From contig PBNK01000008.1 in the NCBI GenBank assembly GCA_002723085.1, positions 1 to 34,304 of the forward strand: DNA of 34,304 nucleotides. The letters run 5' to 3'. Below the pieces are notes generated by a model. That model had not been told where the DNA came from. It did no database searches and saw only the letters and a program-made list of their open reading frames with translations. Within the stretch, counting starts at the first letter, position 1. Each line of letters begins with the position of its first letter. This stretch comes from Crocinitomicaceae bacterium (lineage in GTDB: Bacteria; Bacteroidota; Bacteroidia; Flavobacteriales_D; Parvicellaceae). This document shows, in pieces, positions 27,106-34,304 of the stretch. The translations under genes were made by a program, and so were the position numbers.

Positions 27106-28403
27106 TAAAAAGCTATTTGAACCATTAACCTAAATATATTTTCATTTCCTTGGTATTCAACTTCAAAAACATCTCTAATTATTGCATCATCAACATAAGT
27201 ATAAGATGCTTGAATTTTGTATGAATAATTTTTAAAAAGGTACTTGCTTATACCAATAGTATAATATTTATTTCTGTTGTAAAAAGCAGAGTTATTCATG
27301 AATGAATATTCATCCGGCATTAAATTGGTATATCGACCATCAATTGAAAACAATGATTTAAAAAGGTATCCTCCTTGAATATTTAAACCACTTCCAAGCA
27401 TCATTCTTCCTTTTATGTAATTTTCAACAGATCCATTAAATGATGTTGACACAGTTCCATTATTTCTGACTCTTTGTGAAATATCTTCAGGTATGAAAGC
27501 TTTAGTTTTTACAAATTCTGCAATAAGAGAAAAGCCTCTAAATTTAAAAAGTAAATCTCCACCATATTTTAAAAAATTTGGAAGACTGTATTCGTCCAAA
27601 TTGTTCATATAAAGAATATCACCATTACCTCTACCCCTTCTACTACTGATTCCAACATTATAACTTCCATTAATACCAATCATAAACTTTGGTGTTAATT
27701 CTCTAACCATATCAACTTGCCTAAATTGACCAAAGTTTCTAAATGTACCTAATGGCAAAATATTGATCCTTACTCCATATTTCAATCCTCCAAAATCATT
27801 TGAAATTGCGTTTGACCCGTCACCATTTGTTATGTTTAACATAGGTTTAATAACAGTCTTTCTTCCTAATTTAAATTTACCATCTAGAAAGACACCAACT
27901 TCTCTAATGCTTGAAAAAGCAGAAGTTAGTCTACTTCTTTCAGGCAATTGTAATGAATTAGAAGCCATTTGAAGTTCAATATTGTCTGTTGGGGTTGCTT
28001 TTTGACCTACTATGATTTTTATTTTTTTACTAAACTTATATCCTATCCAAGCATCAAGTAAAACTCCAGATAGTTCTCCATCTCCAGCATCTGATTGAGC
28101 TAAATCAACTTGTAACCTATAACTGAAAGCAGGATTTAATTGATTTCCAGAAAGACGCAATCTAACCCTTCTAGCTCTAAATCTATTATATCTATTCTCG
28201 TCGTTTATTTCGGAGGAATCAAAAACAATTGATTTTGATTCAAATAAAGATTGTGAATAACCTCTTATTACGGTTTTATGATTATCATCAGAACTGGCAA
28301 AAACTAATCCATTTCCAGGTATATAATCACCAAGTACTAAATCTTGAGAATTAATTGAATTAAATAAACTAAAAAGTAATATTGAATAACAAATCCTTAA
28401 CAT
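27105..28403 (-). CDS. Outer-membrane porin (O/P type), copy 2
   Basis: The 432-residue protein has a signal peptide (about 1-19, then QDLVLGDYIPG) and the O/P porin pattern: RFRARRVRLRLSGNQLNP, LLDAWIGYKF, IIVGQKATPTDNIELQM, GGLKYGVRINILPLG and a C-terminal aromatic (QIAF). Its stop overlaps the M14 start by one base (TAATG), and it starts 7 bases after the cupredoxin T9SS gene, so it is internal to the unit. It resembles the porin at 24287-25579 throughout and is probably a duplicate; the two have diverged considerably in sequence, suggesting different cargo. Confidence 0.85.
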   Translation of the reverse strand: MLRICYSILLFSLFNSINSQDLVLGDYIPGNGLVFASSDDNHKTVIRGYSQSLFESKSIVFDSSEINDENRYNRFRARRVRLRLSGNQLNPAFSYRLQVDLAQSDAGDGELSGVLLDAWIGYKFSKKIKIIVGQKATPTDNIELQMASNSLQLPERSRLTSAFSSIREVGVFLDGKFKLGRKTVIKPMLNITNGDGSNAISNDFGGLKYGVRINILPLGTFRNFGQFRQVDMVRELTPKFMIGINGSYNVGISSRRGRGNGDILYMNNLDEYSLPNFLKYGGDLLFKFRGFSLIAEFVKTKAFIPEDISQRVRNNGTVSTSFNGSVENYIKGRMMLGSGLNIQGGYLFKSLFSIDGRYTNLMPDEYSFMNNSAFYNRNKYYTIGISKYLFKNYSYKIQASYTYVDDAIIRDVFEVEYQGNENIFRLMVQIAF

Positions 28404-28410
28404 TTAAGCA

Positions 28411-30252
28411 TTAATCAACAACAATTATTTTGTGAATTACTACTCCGTTTTTATTGGAACATTCAACAAAATAAATATTGGTTGACAAATGAGATATATC
28501 AAGTCTCAACTTATTTGAAGATGGATTTTTGTTTATAACTACTCTTCCATATATGTCTCTAACTTTAACCTTATTTAAATTTTCTAGTGATGAAATATTT
28601 ATTAATCCATTAGAGGGATTAGGATATACTGAAATATAATTATTCATGCTTTGATTTATACCTGTTGGACATGCATCACAACTGCCCCAACATACAATAG
28701 ATAAAATGGTATCATTTGATGGTACTGTTAAAACTCTATTTGTGTTAGTAGTATCTCCATTAGTACATGATGCAGTAGGGTCATTTTGCTCCTGAATTGA
28801 CCATGAATCTGCTGAAAATTTATATTCAATTGATAATCCAGAATCTAATGGTATAGAAATTTCCCAAATATCATCTCCATCAGTATCACTCATTGCATTA
28901 CAATTGCCACACCAGCTGTTAAAGGTCCCATTTAATTCTGGAGTAGTGAATCCTGCTGTTACTTGACTCATATCAACTTTAAAAGTTACATTAGATTGAT
29001 TTGAAGGTGGAGCGGTAGGACATGTTCCATCTGTTTCACAACTTCCAAAACATGCTAGTAATGTAGTGTCTTGTGTTATATTTGGAAGAATACGATCATT
29101 CCAATTATTTGGATCAGAACAAGATAATCCTGATAAATCTTCTTTTGCTCCCCAATCACCTGCATTAGAAGGACTATTTAAGAAAATATAATTACCTGTT
29201 GTTCCTGCATTAATTGTTGCTATTCCTGTCCATATATTAGAACCTTGATCTGTCAATTGTATCGCCATTGCATCTCCTAATATTCCTCCTCCTGCATACA
29301 TACCAGCTGAACCAACTGTTATATTTGATGTATTAACAGAAAGAGTTACATTATAAGTCATTGGTGGTGTACCTCCACATAAAGGATAGGGACAAGAAGA
29401 TGTTTGCATTGAAGATGAACCATCAGAACAATTAACACCACCGAAAACCCAATTTCCAACATTTGCTGATGCTGTATCTTTCCATGCCCATGAATCAAGG
29501 TACTCCCATGGTTGTCCACTTCCATCAACATTAATATCTCCAAAAGTTTCTATAACATTTCCATTATAGAACAATTCAATTGCATCATCACCATTTTGGG
29601 AGATACTACTAGTTGCAAGTAGAACATGATCAAAAATTGAAAAACAACTCCCAAAATAAGAATTCATAGCAACAGTATCTCTAGCAATAAATACATGTTC
29701 GCCCATATTAACACTTATTGATGGAAATGTATATTCTTGACCATCAGATCCTCCCCCATTATTAGCAACTCCAACTCCATAAAGGCTTAAGTCAGAAATA
29801 TTTTGATTTGCAGTAAATTGTATTGCTTTTCCTTGAGAACCATTAGTTACAGTTGCCATTGATGAAGGTATATTTAAGTCAAATATTCCTGTTAAGGTAA
29901 GATCAAAAATTGAAGGTGAATTGACAATTATACTTCCAACCATACCACCGCCAGCATGAGGATCACATTGATAATCATATGTTCCAGAAATTGTAAATAC
30001 ATGTTGAAATGTCCAACCAGATCCGAGTGAATTTCCAAAGCTTTCAGGATTGTTTGGGAAGGTTGTTTGAGTTCCGTTAACATTATGTGTCCCTGACGTA
30101 CAAACAAAAGTTACCGTATCATTTAAATTAATGGTTAAACTTGAAGGTGAAAATGACATTCCAGCTGTAGAAACCGTATGATTTGTTTGTCCAATAAAAT
30201 TAGATAAAACAAAAAAAGATGATAAAAATAAAGTAAGTATAGTTTTTTTCAT
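28411..30252 (-). CDS. T9SS-exported cupredoxin, lamin-tail and carbohydrate-binding-like modules
   Basis: The 613-residue protein begins MKKTILTLFL (start 30252; an upstream in-frame ATG at 30276 would add MYYLYIIN and is less likely). Signal peptide 1-22. Residues 25-112 form a type 1 copper (plastocyanin-like) domain: His56 (GTHNVNG), Cys96, His99 and Met104 in a CxxHxxxxM pattern. Residues about 118-290 are lamin-tail-like. Then module A (300-412), module B (421-530; NGTFNSWCG and CWGSCDAC, a CBM/E-set-like fold by inference) and a T9SS type A sorting domain (about 537-613; YPNPSNGLI, VRDIYGR). The product should be secreted or displayed by T9SS. It heads a unit with porin, M14 peptidase and porin; modules A and B are shared with the giant protein upstream. 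Confidence 0.84.
   Translation of the reverse strand: MKKTILTLFLSSFFVLSNFIGQTNHTVSTAGMSFSPSSLTINLNDTVTFVCTSGTHNVNGTQTTFPNNPESFGNSLGSGWTFQHVFTISGTYDYQCDPHAGGGMVGSIIVNSPSIFDLTLTGIFDLNIPSSMATVTNGSQGKAIQFTANQNISDLSLYGVGVANNGGGSDGQEYTFPSISVNMGEHVFIARDTVAMNSYFGSCFSIFDHVLLATSSISQNGDDAIELFYNGNVIETFGDINVDGSGQPWEYLDSWAWKDTASANVGNWVFGGVNCSDGSSSMQTSSCPYPLCGGTPPMTYNVTLSVNTSNITVGSAGMYAGGGILGDAMAIQLTDQGSNIWTGIATINAGTTGNYIFLNSPSNAGDWGAKEDLSGLSCSDPNNWNDRILPNITQDTTLLACFGSCETDGTCPTAPPSNQSNVTFKVDMSQVTAGFTTPELNGTFNSWCGNCNAMSDTDGDDIWEISIPLDSGLSIEYKFSADSWSIQEQNDPTASCTNGDTTNTNRVLTVPSNDTILSIVCWGSCDACPTGINQSMNNYISVYPNPSNGLINISSLENLNKVKVRDIYGRVVINKNPSSNKLRLDISHLSTNIYFVECSNKNGVVIHKIIVVD
28668..28993 (-). repeat. B module in the cupredoxin protein
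   Basis: Copy of the B module (about 110 residues, VDM start, NGTFNSWCGNC, DGDDIWE, IEYKF, CWGSC end). It is related at DNA and protein level to the copies at 30633-30958, 32527-32862 and 34137-34304. Confidence 0.7.
29018..29358 (-). repeat. A module in the cupredoxin protein
   Basis: Copy of the A module (about 113 residues, VTLSVNT start, MYAGGGILGDAM, WTGIATINAGTTGNYIFLN, CFGSCETDGTCP end). Other copies are at 30985-31331, 32169-32511 and 32880-33219. Confidence 0.7.
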
Positions 30253-30330
30253 ATTAATTATATATAGATAGTACATTAAATTTACAATAAAAGATCATTA
30301 AAATATTAATCATTACTTTAAATTATAAAC

Positions 30331-30358
30331 AAAAAAAGGGAGCAATATGCTCCCTTTT
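30331..30358 (-). terminator. Intrinsic terminator of the giant T9SS gene
   Basis: On the minus strand AAAAGGGAGCA (30358-30348), a 3-nt loop and TGCTCCCTTTT (30344-30334) make a perfect 11-bp stem followed by more T's (to 30331). It lies 18 bases beyond the stop codon of the giant gene and before the cupredoxin gene. This is the strongest hairpin in the window and separates the giant gene from the cupredoxin-porin unit. Confidence 0.88.
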
Positions 30359-30376
30359 GAAATTAATGTGATATAT

Positions 30377-33300
30377 CTAATGGGTTACTAATATTCTTTT
30401 TACGGTAATTCCATTTTTGTCAATGCATTCAATAAAATACATGTTATTTGATAAATCTGATACATCAATGCTAATTTTTGATGATGTTGGAACAAGATTC
30501 ATGATTATTCTTCCAGTAATATCTCTTAAAATAACGTTATTTAATTTATTATGAGAGATCACATTAAGAAGTTCTGATGCAGGGTTAGGAAAAACAGTAA
30601 TATCATTAGTATTATTTGATATCAATCCAGACGAACATGGATCACAACTTCCCCAACACACTTGAGATAATGTAACATCAGTTCCCGGGACAACAAAGAC
30701 TCTATTGGTATTTACTGTGTCTCCATTAGTACATGGTGCAGTTGGATCATTTATTTCTTGTATACTCCATGTATCAGCAGAGAATTTATATTCAATTGCC
30801 AATCCTGAATCTAAGGGAATGGTTACCTCCCAAATATTATCTCCATCGGAATCACTCATTGAATTACAATTTCCACACCATCCATTAAATGTTCCATTTA
30901 ATTCAGGTGTTGTGAATCCAGCTGTAACTTGGCTCATATCTACTTGGAAGGTTACATTTACTTGTGGTGTTGGTGGTGGGGATGATGGACAACTTCCGTC
31001 AGTTTCGCAACTTCCAAAACAATGTAACATTGTAGTGTCAGATGTTATGTTAGGGAATGTTCTATCGTTCCAGTTGTTTGGATCTGCACAAGCTTGACCT
31101 GTAAGGTCTTCTTTTGCTCCCCAATCACTTCCACTGGTTGGACTGTTTAAGAAAATGTAATTACCGGTTGTTCCAGCAATCAATGTTGCAACACCAGTCC
31201 ATGTTCCATCACCATCAGGATCGGATAAAGGAACAGCTATTGCATCACCTAATACACCTCCACCTGCATACATTCCATTTGGACCAACTGTAATTGTTGA
31301 TGTATTCACAGATAAAGTAACATCATAAGTAACTGGTGGTGGTGGTGGTGGCAATGTTGTTTTGCTGTAAATAAATCTCCACCATCCTGCACCCATATTT
31401 ATATCAGCAGTCATAGTATCACCAGAAGCTGCAAAACTTAGCGTATAGTCTATAAATGGCGGGGCACCAGCCGGACTTGATAGCTCAGATCCATTAATAG
31501 CTTTAGGTATACCTAAATGAGCACCAGTTCCATTTATTCTTAGCACATTTGATGTTGAATCGTAATGATATGTAGAAGATGCTAATCCATCATGAGGAGC
31601 TACAGGGACATCACATCTATCCCCATTTCCGTCTTGCCAATTTTCAACCCATGTTGAACCATCCATAAAATGTGAATACAGTCCTGTTGAATCAAAATGA
31701 ATTGAATCGTCAAACAAACAAGCTCTGGTAACTAGATCAGTAGAGCTATTTGACCACCATGAGATATCCCCTTGGTTAGGACCAACACCTATTGCACCAG
31801 CAGATTCAACCAATTTCCATGTTCCTAGTAAAGGATCATTAAATGATGGGAGTTGATTTGCACATGTATCAGTATAAAATGTTACAGGACCAACCCAAGA
31901 ACTTAATGATGTTGAACCAGTACTAAACCCACAATCAGCTTTAACATAAACATCATATCCAGTATTACAAGTCAAACCAGTTAATGTATAACATGAATCC
32001 ATAACCATTGGTACGAGTGTTCCAGAACCAGGACTAAAGCCAATAGGGCCATATGTTAATTCATAAACAGAAGCACTAGGATGATTCCAACAAATTTGAA
32101 TTGATGTATCGGTTAACCAAGGAGCCATATTGTAAGCAGTTAAATTGTAGGGATCTGGACATATAACTGGACAAGTTCCGTCAGTTTCGCAACTTCCAAA
32201 ACAGTGTAATAGTGTTGTATCTGAATTAATTGTTGGTAATATTCTATCGTTCCAGTTATTTGCATCTGCACAAGGTTGACCGCTTAAATCTTCTTTAGCA
32301 CCCCAATCTCCAGTACTAGTAGGACTGTTTAAGAAAATGTAATTACCAGTTGTGCCAGCATTAATAGTTGCCACTCCACTCCAAATACCAGAACCTTGAT
32401 CGGTTAATTGAACAGCCATTGCATCTCCAAGAACTCCTCCACCTGCATACATTCCATTTGATCCAACTGTAATGTTTGCTGTATTAACCGATAATGTTAC
32501 ATTATATGTTGGTGGTGGTGAAGTAGGACATGTTGTACAGCTATTGTAACAAACTGTTCCTAAAGTTGAGTCAGATGATGGAATAGTTAATGATCTATTA
32601 GTATATCCTCCATTTGTTACTGTACATGGTTCTCCACCATTGAAATTCTCCTGATCATTCCATCCATTAACAGTAAATTTATACTCAATAGATGAACCAG
32701 CTGTTAATGGTAAAGTAACGTCCCAAACATTATCTCCATCAGCGTCTGACATTGCATTACATGATCCACACCATCCATTAAACGTTCCATTTATGTTAAC
32801 TGTGTATGGCGCAGTTTGTGAACCAGAGTACTGATTCATGTCTACACTAAATGTAACATCTGATGTTGTTGGTGGAGATGGACATGTTCCGTCAGTTTCG
32901 CAACTCCCAAAACAATGTAATAATGTAGTATCTGATGTTATGTTAGGAAGAATTCTGTCATCATAGTTATTAGGGTCACTACAAGGTTGACCTCCAAGAT
33001 TTTCTTTTGCACCCCAATCACTTCCACTAGTTGGACTATTTAAGAAAATGTAATTACCAGTTGTGCCAGCATTGATTGTTGCAACACCGCTCCATATACC
33101 AGAACCTTGATCAGTTAATTGAATCGCCATTGCATCTCCAAGTACGCCTCCACCTGCATACATTCCGTTTGATCCAACAGTAATGTTTGCTGTGTTAACT
33201 GACAATGTAACATCATATGTTGTTGGTGGTGATGATCCACAAAGTGGAAATGGACAATTTGAAGATTGAGTAGTTGATGAACCGTCAGTGCAATTAACAG

Positions 33301-34304
33301 CACCGTATACCCAATTACCAATGTTTGCAGCAGCTGTATCTTTCCAAGCCCATGCATCTTCAGTATCCCAACATGTAGGTGAACTACATCCGGCACCCTG
33401 TGTATCAGGATCGTCTCCTATTACACCATATATTTCTAGAGAGTTATAATATTCAGTGTTTCCATTTAAAGTAATTTCATTAAACCCTACTGCACCACTT
33501 CCAAACTGGATTTTAACACTTCTATCGAAAGCAACTCCAGCTACAGTTATGGTGTTTAAACCTAATGATAAAGGTTGAGCATTTGCCTGAAACCAATTTC
33601 CATTAGCAACAGTTTTTACCACACGGTAATTAGCACCACCTGATGGTAAACTAGTTACATTAATCACAAATGTTTGTTGTGCACCGTTGTTACCATCACC
33701 CAATTGAGGCGCAACAAATACATGTGTCCATGTTGCGTTTGGCCCATTTGCAAATAATGAGGATTCTGATGCTATATTAGATGACTTAATCAATTCAAAT
33801 GCATCATTTCCATTTGCTGTTGGGAATCCACTTTCGTGAAATAATGTTGGGAACGCAGCACCTGGAAACTGTTCTAAACAACCGTCAAAATAAGTTGATA
33901 ATGCGGCACTATCTCTACATAATAATACATGTTGTGCTGAACTAACAGAACGTACTGGAAAATTAAAAGTGGTTCCAGCAGTTGTACTTCCATTTGAATA
34001 TTGTTTGATTGAATATAAACTCATATCAGCAATTGAATTATTAGCAGTTAACATAACTGCTTTTCCTGAACTACCGCTGATACTCATATCCATTATTGCA
34101 GTAAATGTCAAATCAGCTGGTGTTGGTGGTGATGTTGGGCATGTTGTACAACTATTGTAACAAACTGTTCCTAAAGTTGAATCAGAAGCTGGAATTGTTA
34201 ATGACCTATTAGTAAATCCTCCATTTGTTACTGTACATGGTTCTCCACCATTGAAATTCTCCTGATCATTCCATCCATTAACAGTAAATTTATACTCAAT
34301 AGAT
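30377..34304 (-). CDS. Giant modular T9SS surface protein, C-terminal part
   Basis: The frame is open from the window edge to TAA at 30379-30377 (1308 codons visible); the real start lies outside. The TTG at 34111 is internal: the upstream codons encode a B module. Order from N-terminus: partial B module; lamin-tail-like domain with an inserted beta domain (TWTHVFVAPQLGD to about 33470); A module; B module; A module; fibronectin-III-like domain (about 32165-31870); lipocalin-like domain (LLGTWKLVESAG, about 31868-31370); Pro-rich linker; A module; B module; T9SS type A sorting domain (FPNPASELLNV, LRDITGR). Linkers between modules are Pro/Ser/Thr-rich. The protein is probably attached to or released from the cell surface by T9SS; adhesion or glycan binding is inferred from the modules. 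Its terminator is at 30331-30358. Confidence 0.85.
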   Translation of the reverse strand, partial: SIEYKFTVNGWNDQENFNGGEPCTVTNGGFTNRSLTIPASDSTLGTVCYNSCTTCPTSPPTPADLTFTAIMDMSISGSSGKAVMLTANNSIADMSLYSIKQYSNGSTTAGTTFNFPVRSVSSAQHVLLCRDSAALSTYFDGCLEQFPGAAFPTLFHESGFPTANGNDAFELIKSSNIASESSLFANGPNATWTHVFVAPQLGDGNNGAQQTFVINVTSLPSGGANYRVVKTVANGNWFQANAQPLSLGLNTITVAGVAFDRSVKIQFGSGAVGFNEITLNGNTEYYNSLEIYGVIGDDPDTQGAGCSSPTCWDTEDAWAWKDTAAANIGNWVYGAVNCTDGSSTTQSSNCPFPLCGSSPPTTYDVTLSVNTANITVGSNGMYAGGGVLGDAMAIQLTDQGSGIWSGVATINAGTTGNYIFLNSPTSGSDWGAKENLGGQPCSDPNNYDDRILPNITSDTTLLHCFGSCETDGTCPSPPTTSDVTFSVDMNQYSGSQTAPYTVNINGTFNGWCGSCNAMSDADGDNVWDVTLPLTAGSSIEYKFTVNGWNDQENFNGGEPCTVTNGGYTNRSLTIPSSDSTLGTVCYNSCTTCPTSPPPTYNVTLSVNTANITVGSNGMYAGGGVLGDAMAVQLTDQGSGIWSGVATINAGTTGNYIFLNSPTSTGDWGAKEDLSGQPCADANNWNDRILPTINSDTTLLHCFGSCETDGTCPVICPDPYNLTAYNMAPWLTDTSIQICWNHPSASVYELTYGPIGFSPGSGTLVPMVMDSCYTLTGLTCNTGYDVYVKADCGFSTGSTSLSSWVGPVTFYTDTCANQLPSFNDPLLGTWKLVESAGAIGVGPNQGDISWWSNSSTDLVTRACLFDDSIHFDSTGLYSHFMDGSTWVENWQDGNGDRCDVPVAPHDGLASSTYHYDSTSNVLRINGTGAHLGIPKAINGSELSSPAGAPPFIDYTLSFAASGDTMTADINMGAGWWRFIYSKTTLPPPPPPVTYDVTLSVNTSTITVGPNGMYAGGGVLGDAIAVPLSDPDGDGTWTGVATLIAGTTGNYIFLNSPTSGSDWGAKEDLTGQACADPNNWNDRTFPNITSDTTMLHCFGSCETDGSCPSSPPPTPQVNVTFQVDMSQVTAGFTTPELNGTFNGWCGNCNSMSDSDGDNIWEVTIPLDSGLAIEYKFSADTWSIQEINDPTAPCTNGDTVNTNRVFVVPGTDVTLSQVCWGSCDPCSSGLISNNTNDITVFPNPASELLNVISHNKLNNVILRDITGRIIMNLVPTSSKISIDVSDLSNNMYFIECIDKNGITVKRILVTH
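30633..30958 (-). repeat. B module, last copy in the giant protein
   Basis: Protein reads VDMSQVTAGFTTPELNGTF and ends CWGSCDPC. At protein level it is almost the same as the B module of the cupredoxin gene (28668-28993), closer than to the internal B module of its own gene. Confidence 0.7.
30985..31331 (-). repeat. A module, third copy in the giant protein
   Basis: A module with MYAGGGVLGDAIAVPL and a DPDGDGTW insertion in place of DQGSGIW. A run of GGT triplets (about 31335-31351) just upstream encodes the polyproline linker. Confidence 0.7.
32169..32511 (-). repeat. A module, second copy in the giant protein
   Basis: A module with MYAGGGVLGDAMAVQL and TSTGDWGAKEDLSGQPC. It lies downstream of the internal B module and upstream of the fibronectin-III-like domain. 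Confidence 0.7.
32527..32862 (-). repeat. B module, internal copy in the giant protein
   Basis: B module with NINGTFNGWCGSC and a GGYTNRSL segment. Its stretch 32605-32693 is identical to 34216-34304 (89 bp without mismatch). Confidence 0.8.
32880..33219 (-). repeat. A module, first copy in the giant protein
   Basis: A module with MYAGGGVLGDAMAIQL and DRILPNITSDTTLLH. Separated from the following B module by a short PTTSD-type linker. Confidence 0.7.
34137..34304 (-). repeat. B module cut by the window edge
   Basis: Partial B module, open at the right edge. Its 34216-34304 part is an exact 89-bp copy of 32605-32693, and the remainder differs at only about ten positions. Confidence 0.8.

Noticed and set aside
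30705-31097. Plus-strand open frame of 130 codons inside the giant gene
   Set aside because: It is antisense to a B and A module with clear protein conservation on the minus strand; no start signal and no family match.
34109-34111. Possible start codon (TTG) of the giant gene
   Set aside because: The frame continues upstream to the window edge and encodes a recognisable B module, so this is an internal codon.
28668-34304. Regularly spaced repeats as a CRISPR array or satellite DNA
   Set aside because: The units are about 330-340 bp, translate in one frame into protein modules, and are not identical.

Overview
The window is about 34 kb of AT-rich DNA (by eye roughly 30% G+C) from a member of the Bacteroidota, most likely a marine Flavobacteriales-type organism. 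The evidence is: type IX secretion (T9SS) C-terminal sorting domains; Bacteroidota-style promoter elements (TAnnTTTG); a Bacteroidota-type bifunctional GlmU-like enzyme; a type B L31; outer-membrane porins of the O/P type; and start regions with little Shine-Dalgarno signal. No tRNA, rRNA, CRISPR array, transposase, phage gene or recognisable defence system was found.

Left part (1-10.2 kb), core housekeeping. It starts with the 3' end of ATP-dependent PEP carboxykinase (pckA). On the minus strand follow the operon parE-parC-small outer-membrane beta-barrel, then lon, a GlmU-like sugar-phosphate nucleotidyltransferase/acetyltransferase, and rpmE (L31 type B) with its own promoter and terminator. 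Middle part (10.2-22.4 kb): a surface lipoprotein and a VanW-glycosyltransferase fusion (+); a fused acyl-CoA mutase with the residue pattern of isobutyryl-CoA mutase (icmF), coupled to a degenerate DUF2064 glycosyltransferase-like gene (-); an ElyC/SanA-type membrane protein (+); a DUF72 protein (-); then rlmI-fmt-cupin (+) and a Nudix-fold regulator of the NrtR/AraR type with a broken Nudix box and an inverted-repeat operator candidate in its promoter.

Right part (22.4-34.3 kb), envelope and secreted proteins. A decayed gene relic lies between the Nudix regulator and a two-gene unit encoding a lamin-tail lipoprotein and an SGNH hydrolase (+). On the minus strand is a very tight four-gene unit: secreted cupredoxin/lamin-tail/carbohydrate-binding-like T9SS protein, porin, secreted M14 zinc carboxypeptidase, second porin. 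Upstream of it is the 3' portion (at least 1308 codons, open at the window edge) of a giant modular T9SS surface protein. The giant protein and its smaller neighbour share lamin-tail, A and B modules and sorting domain, so they are tandem paralogues that have diverged by module gain and loss.

The most interesting points are the cupredoxin-porin-peptidase-porin cluster, the modular repeat family with an exact 89-bp internal duplication, the VanW-glycosyltransferase fusion with a Cys cluster, the Nudix regulator with its operator-like dyad, the gene relic at 22.4-22.8 kb, and the fact that all four convergent intact gene pairs meet with no more than 1 bp between stop codons. I did not see a clearly new system; the cupredoxin/porin/peptidase cluster is the best candidate.
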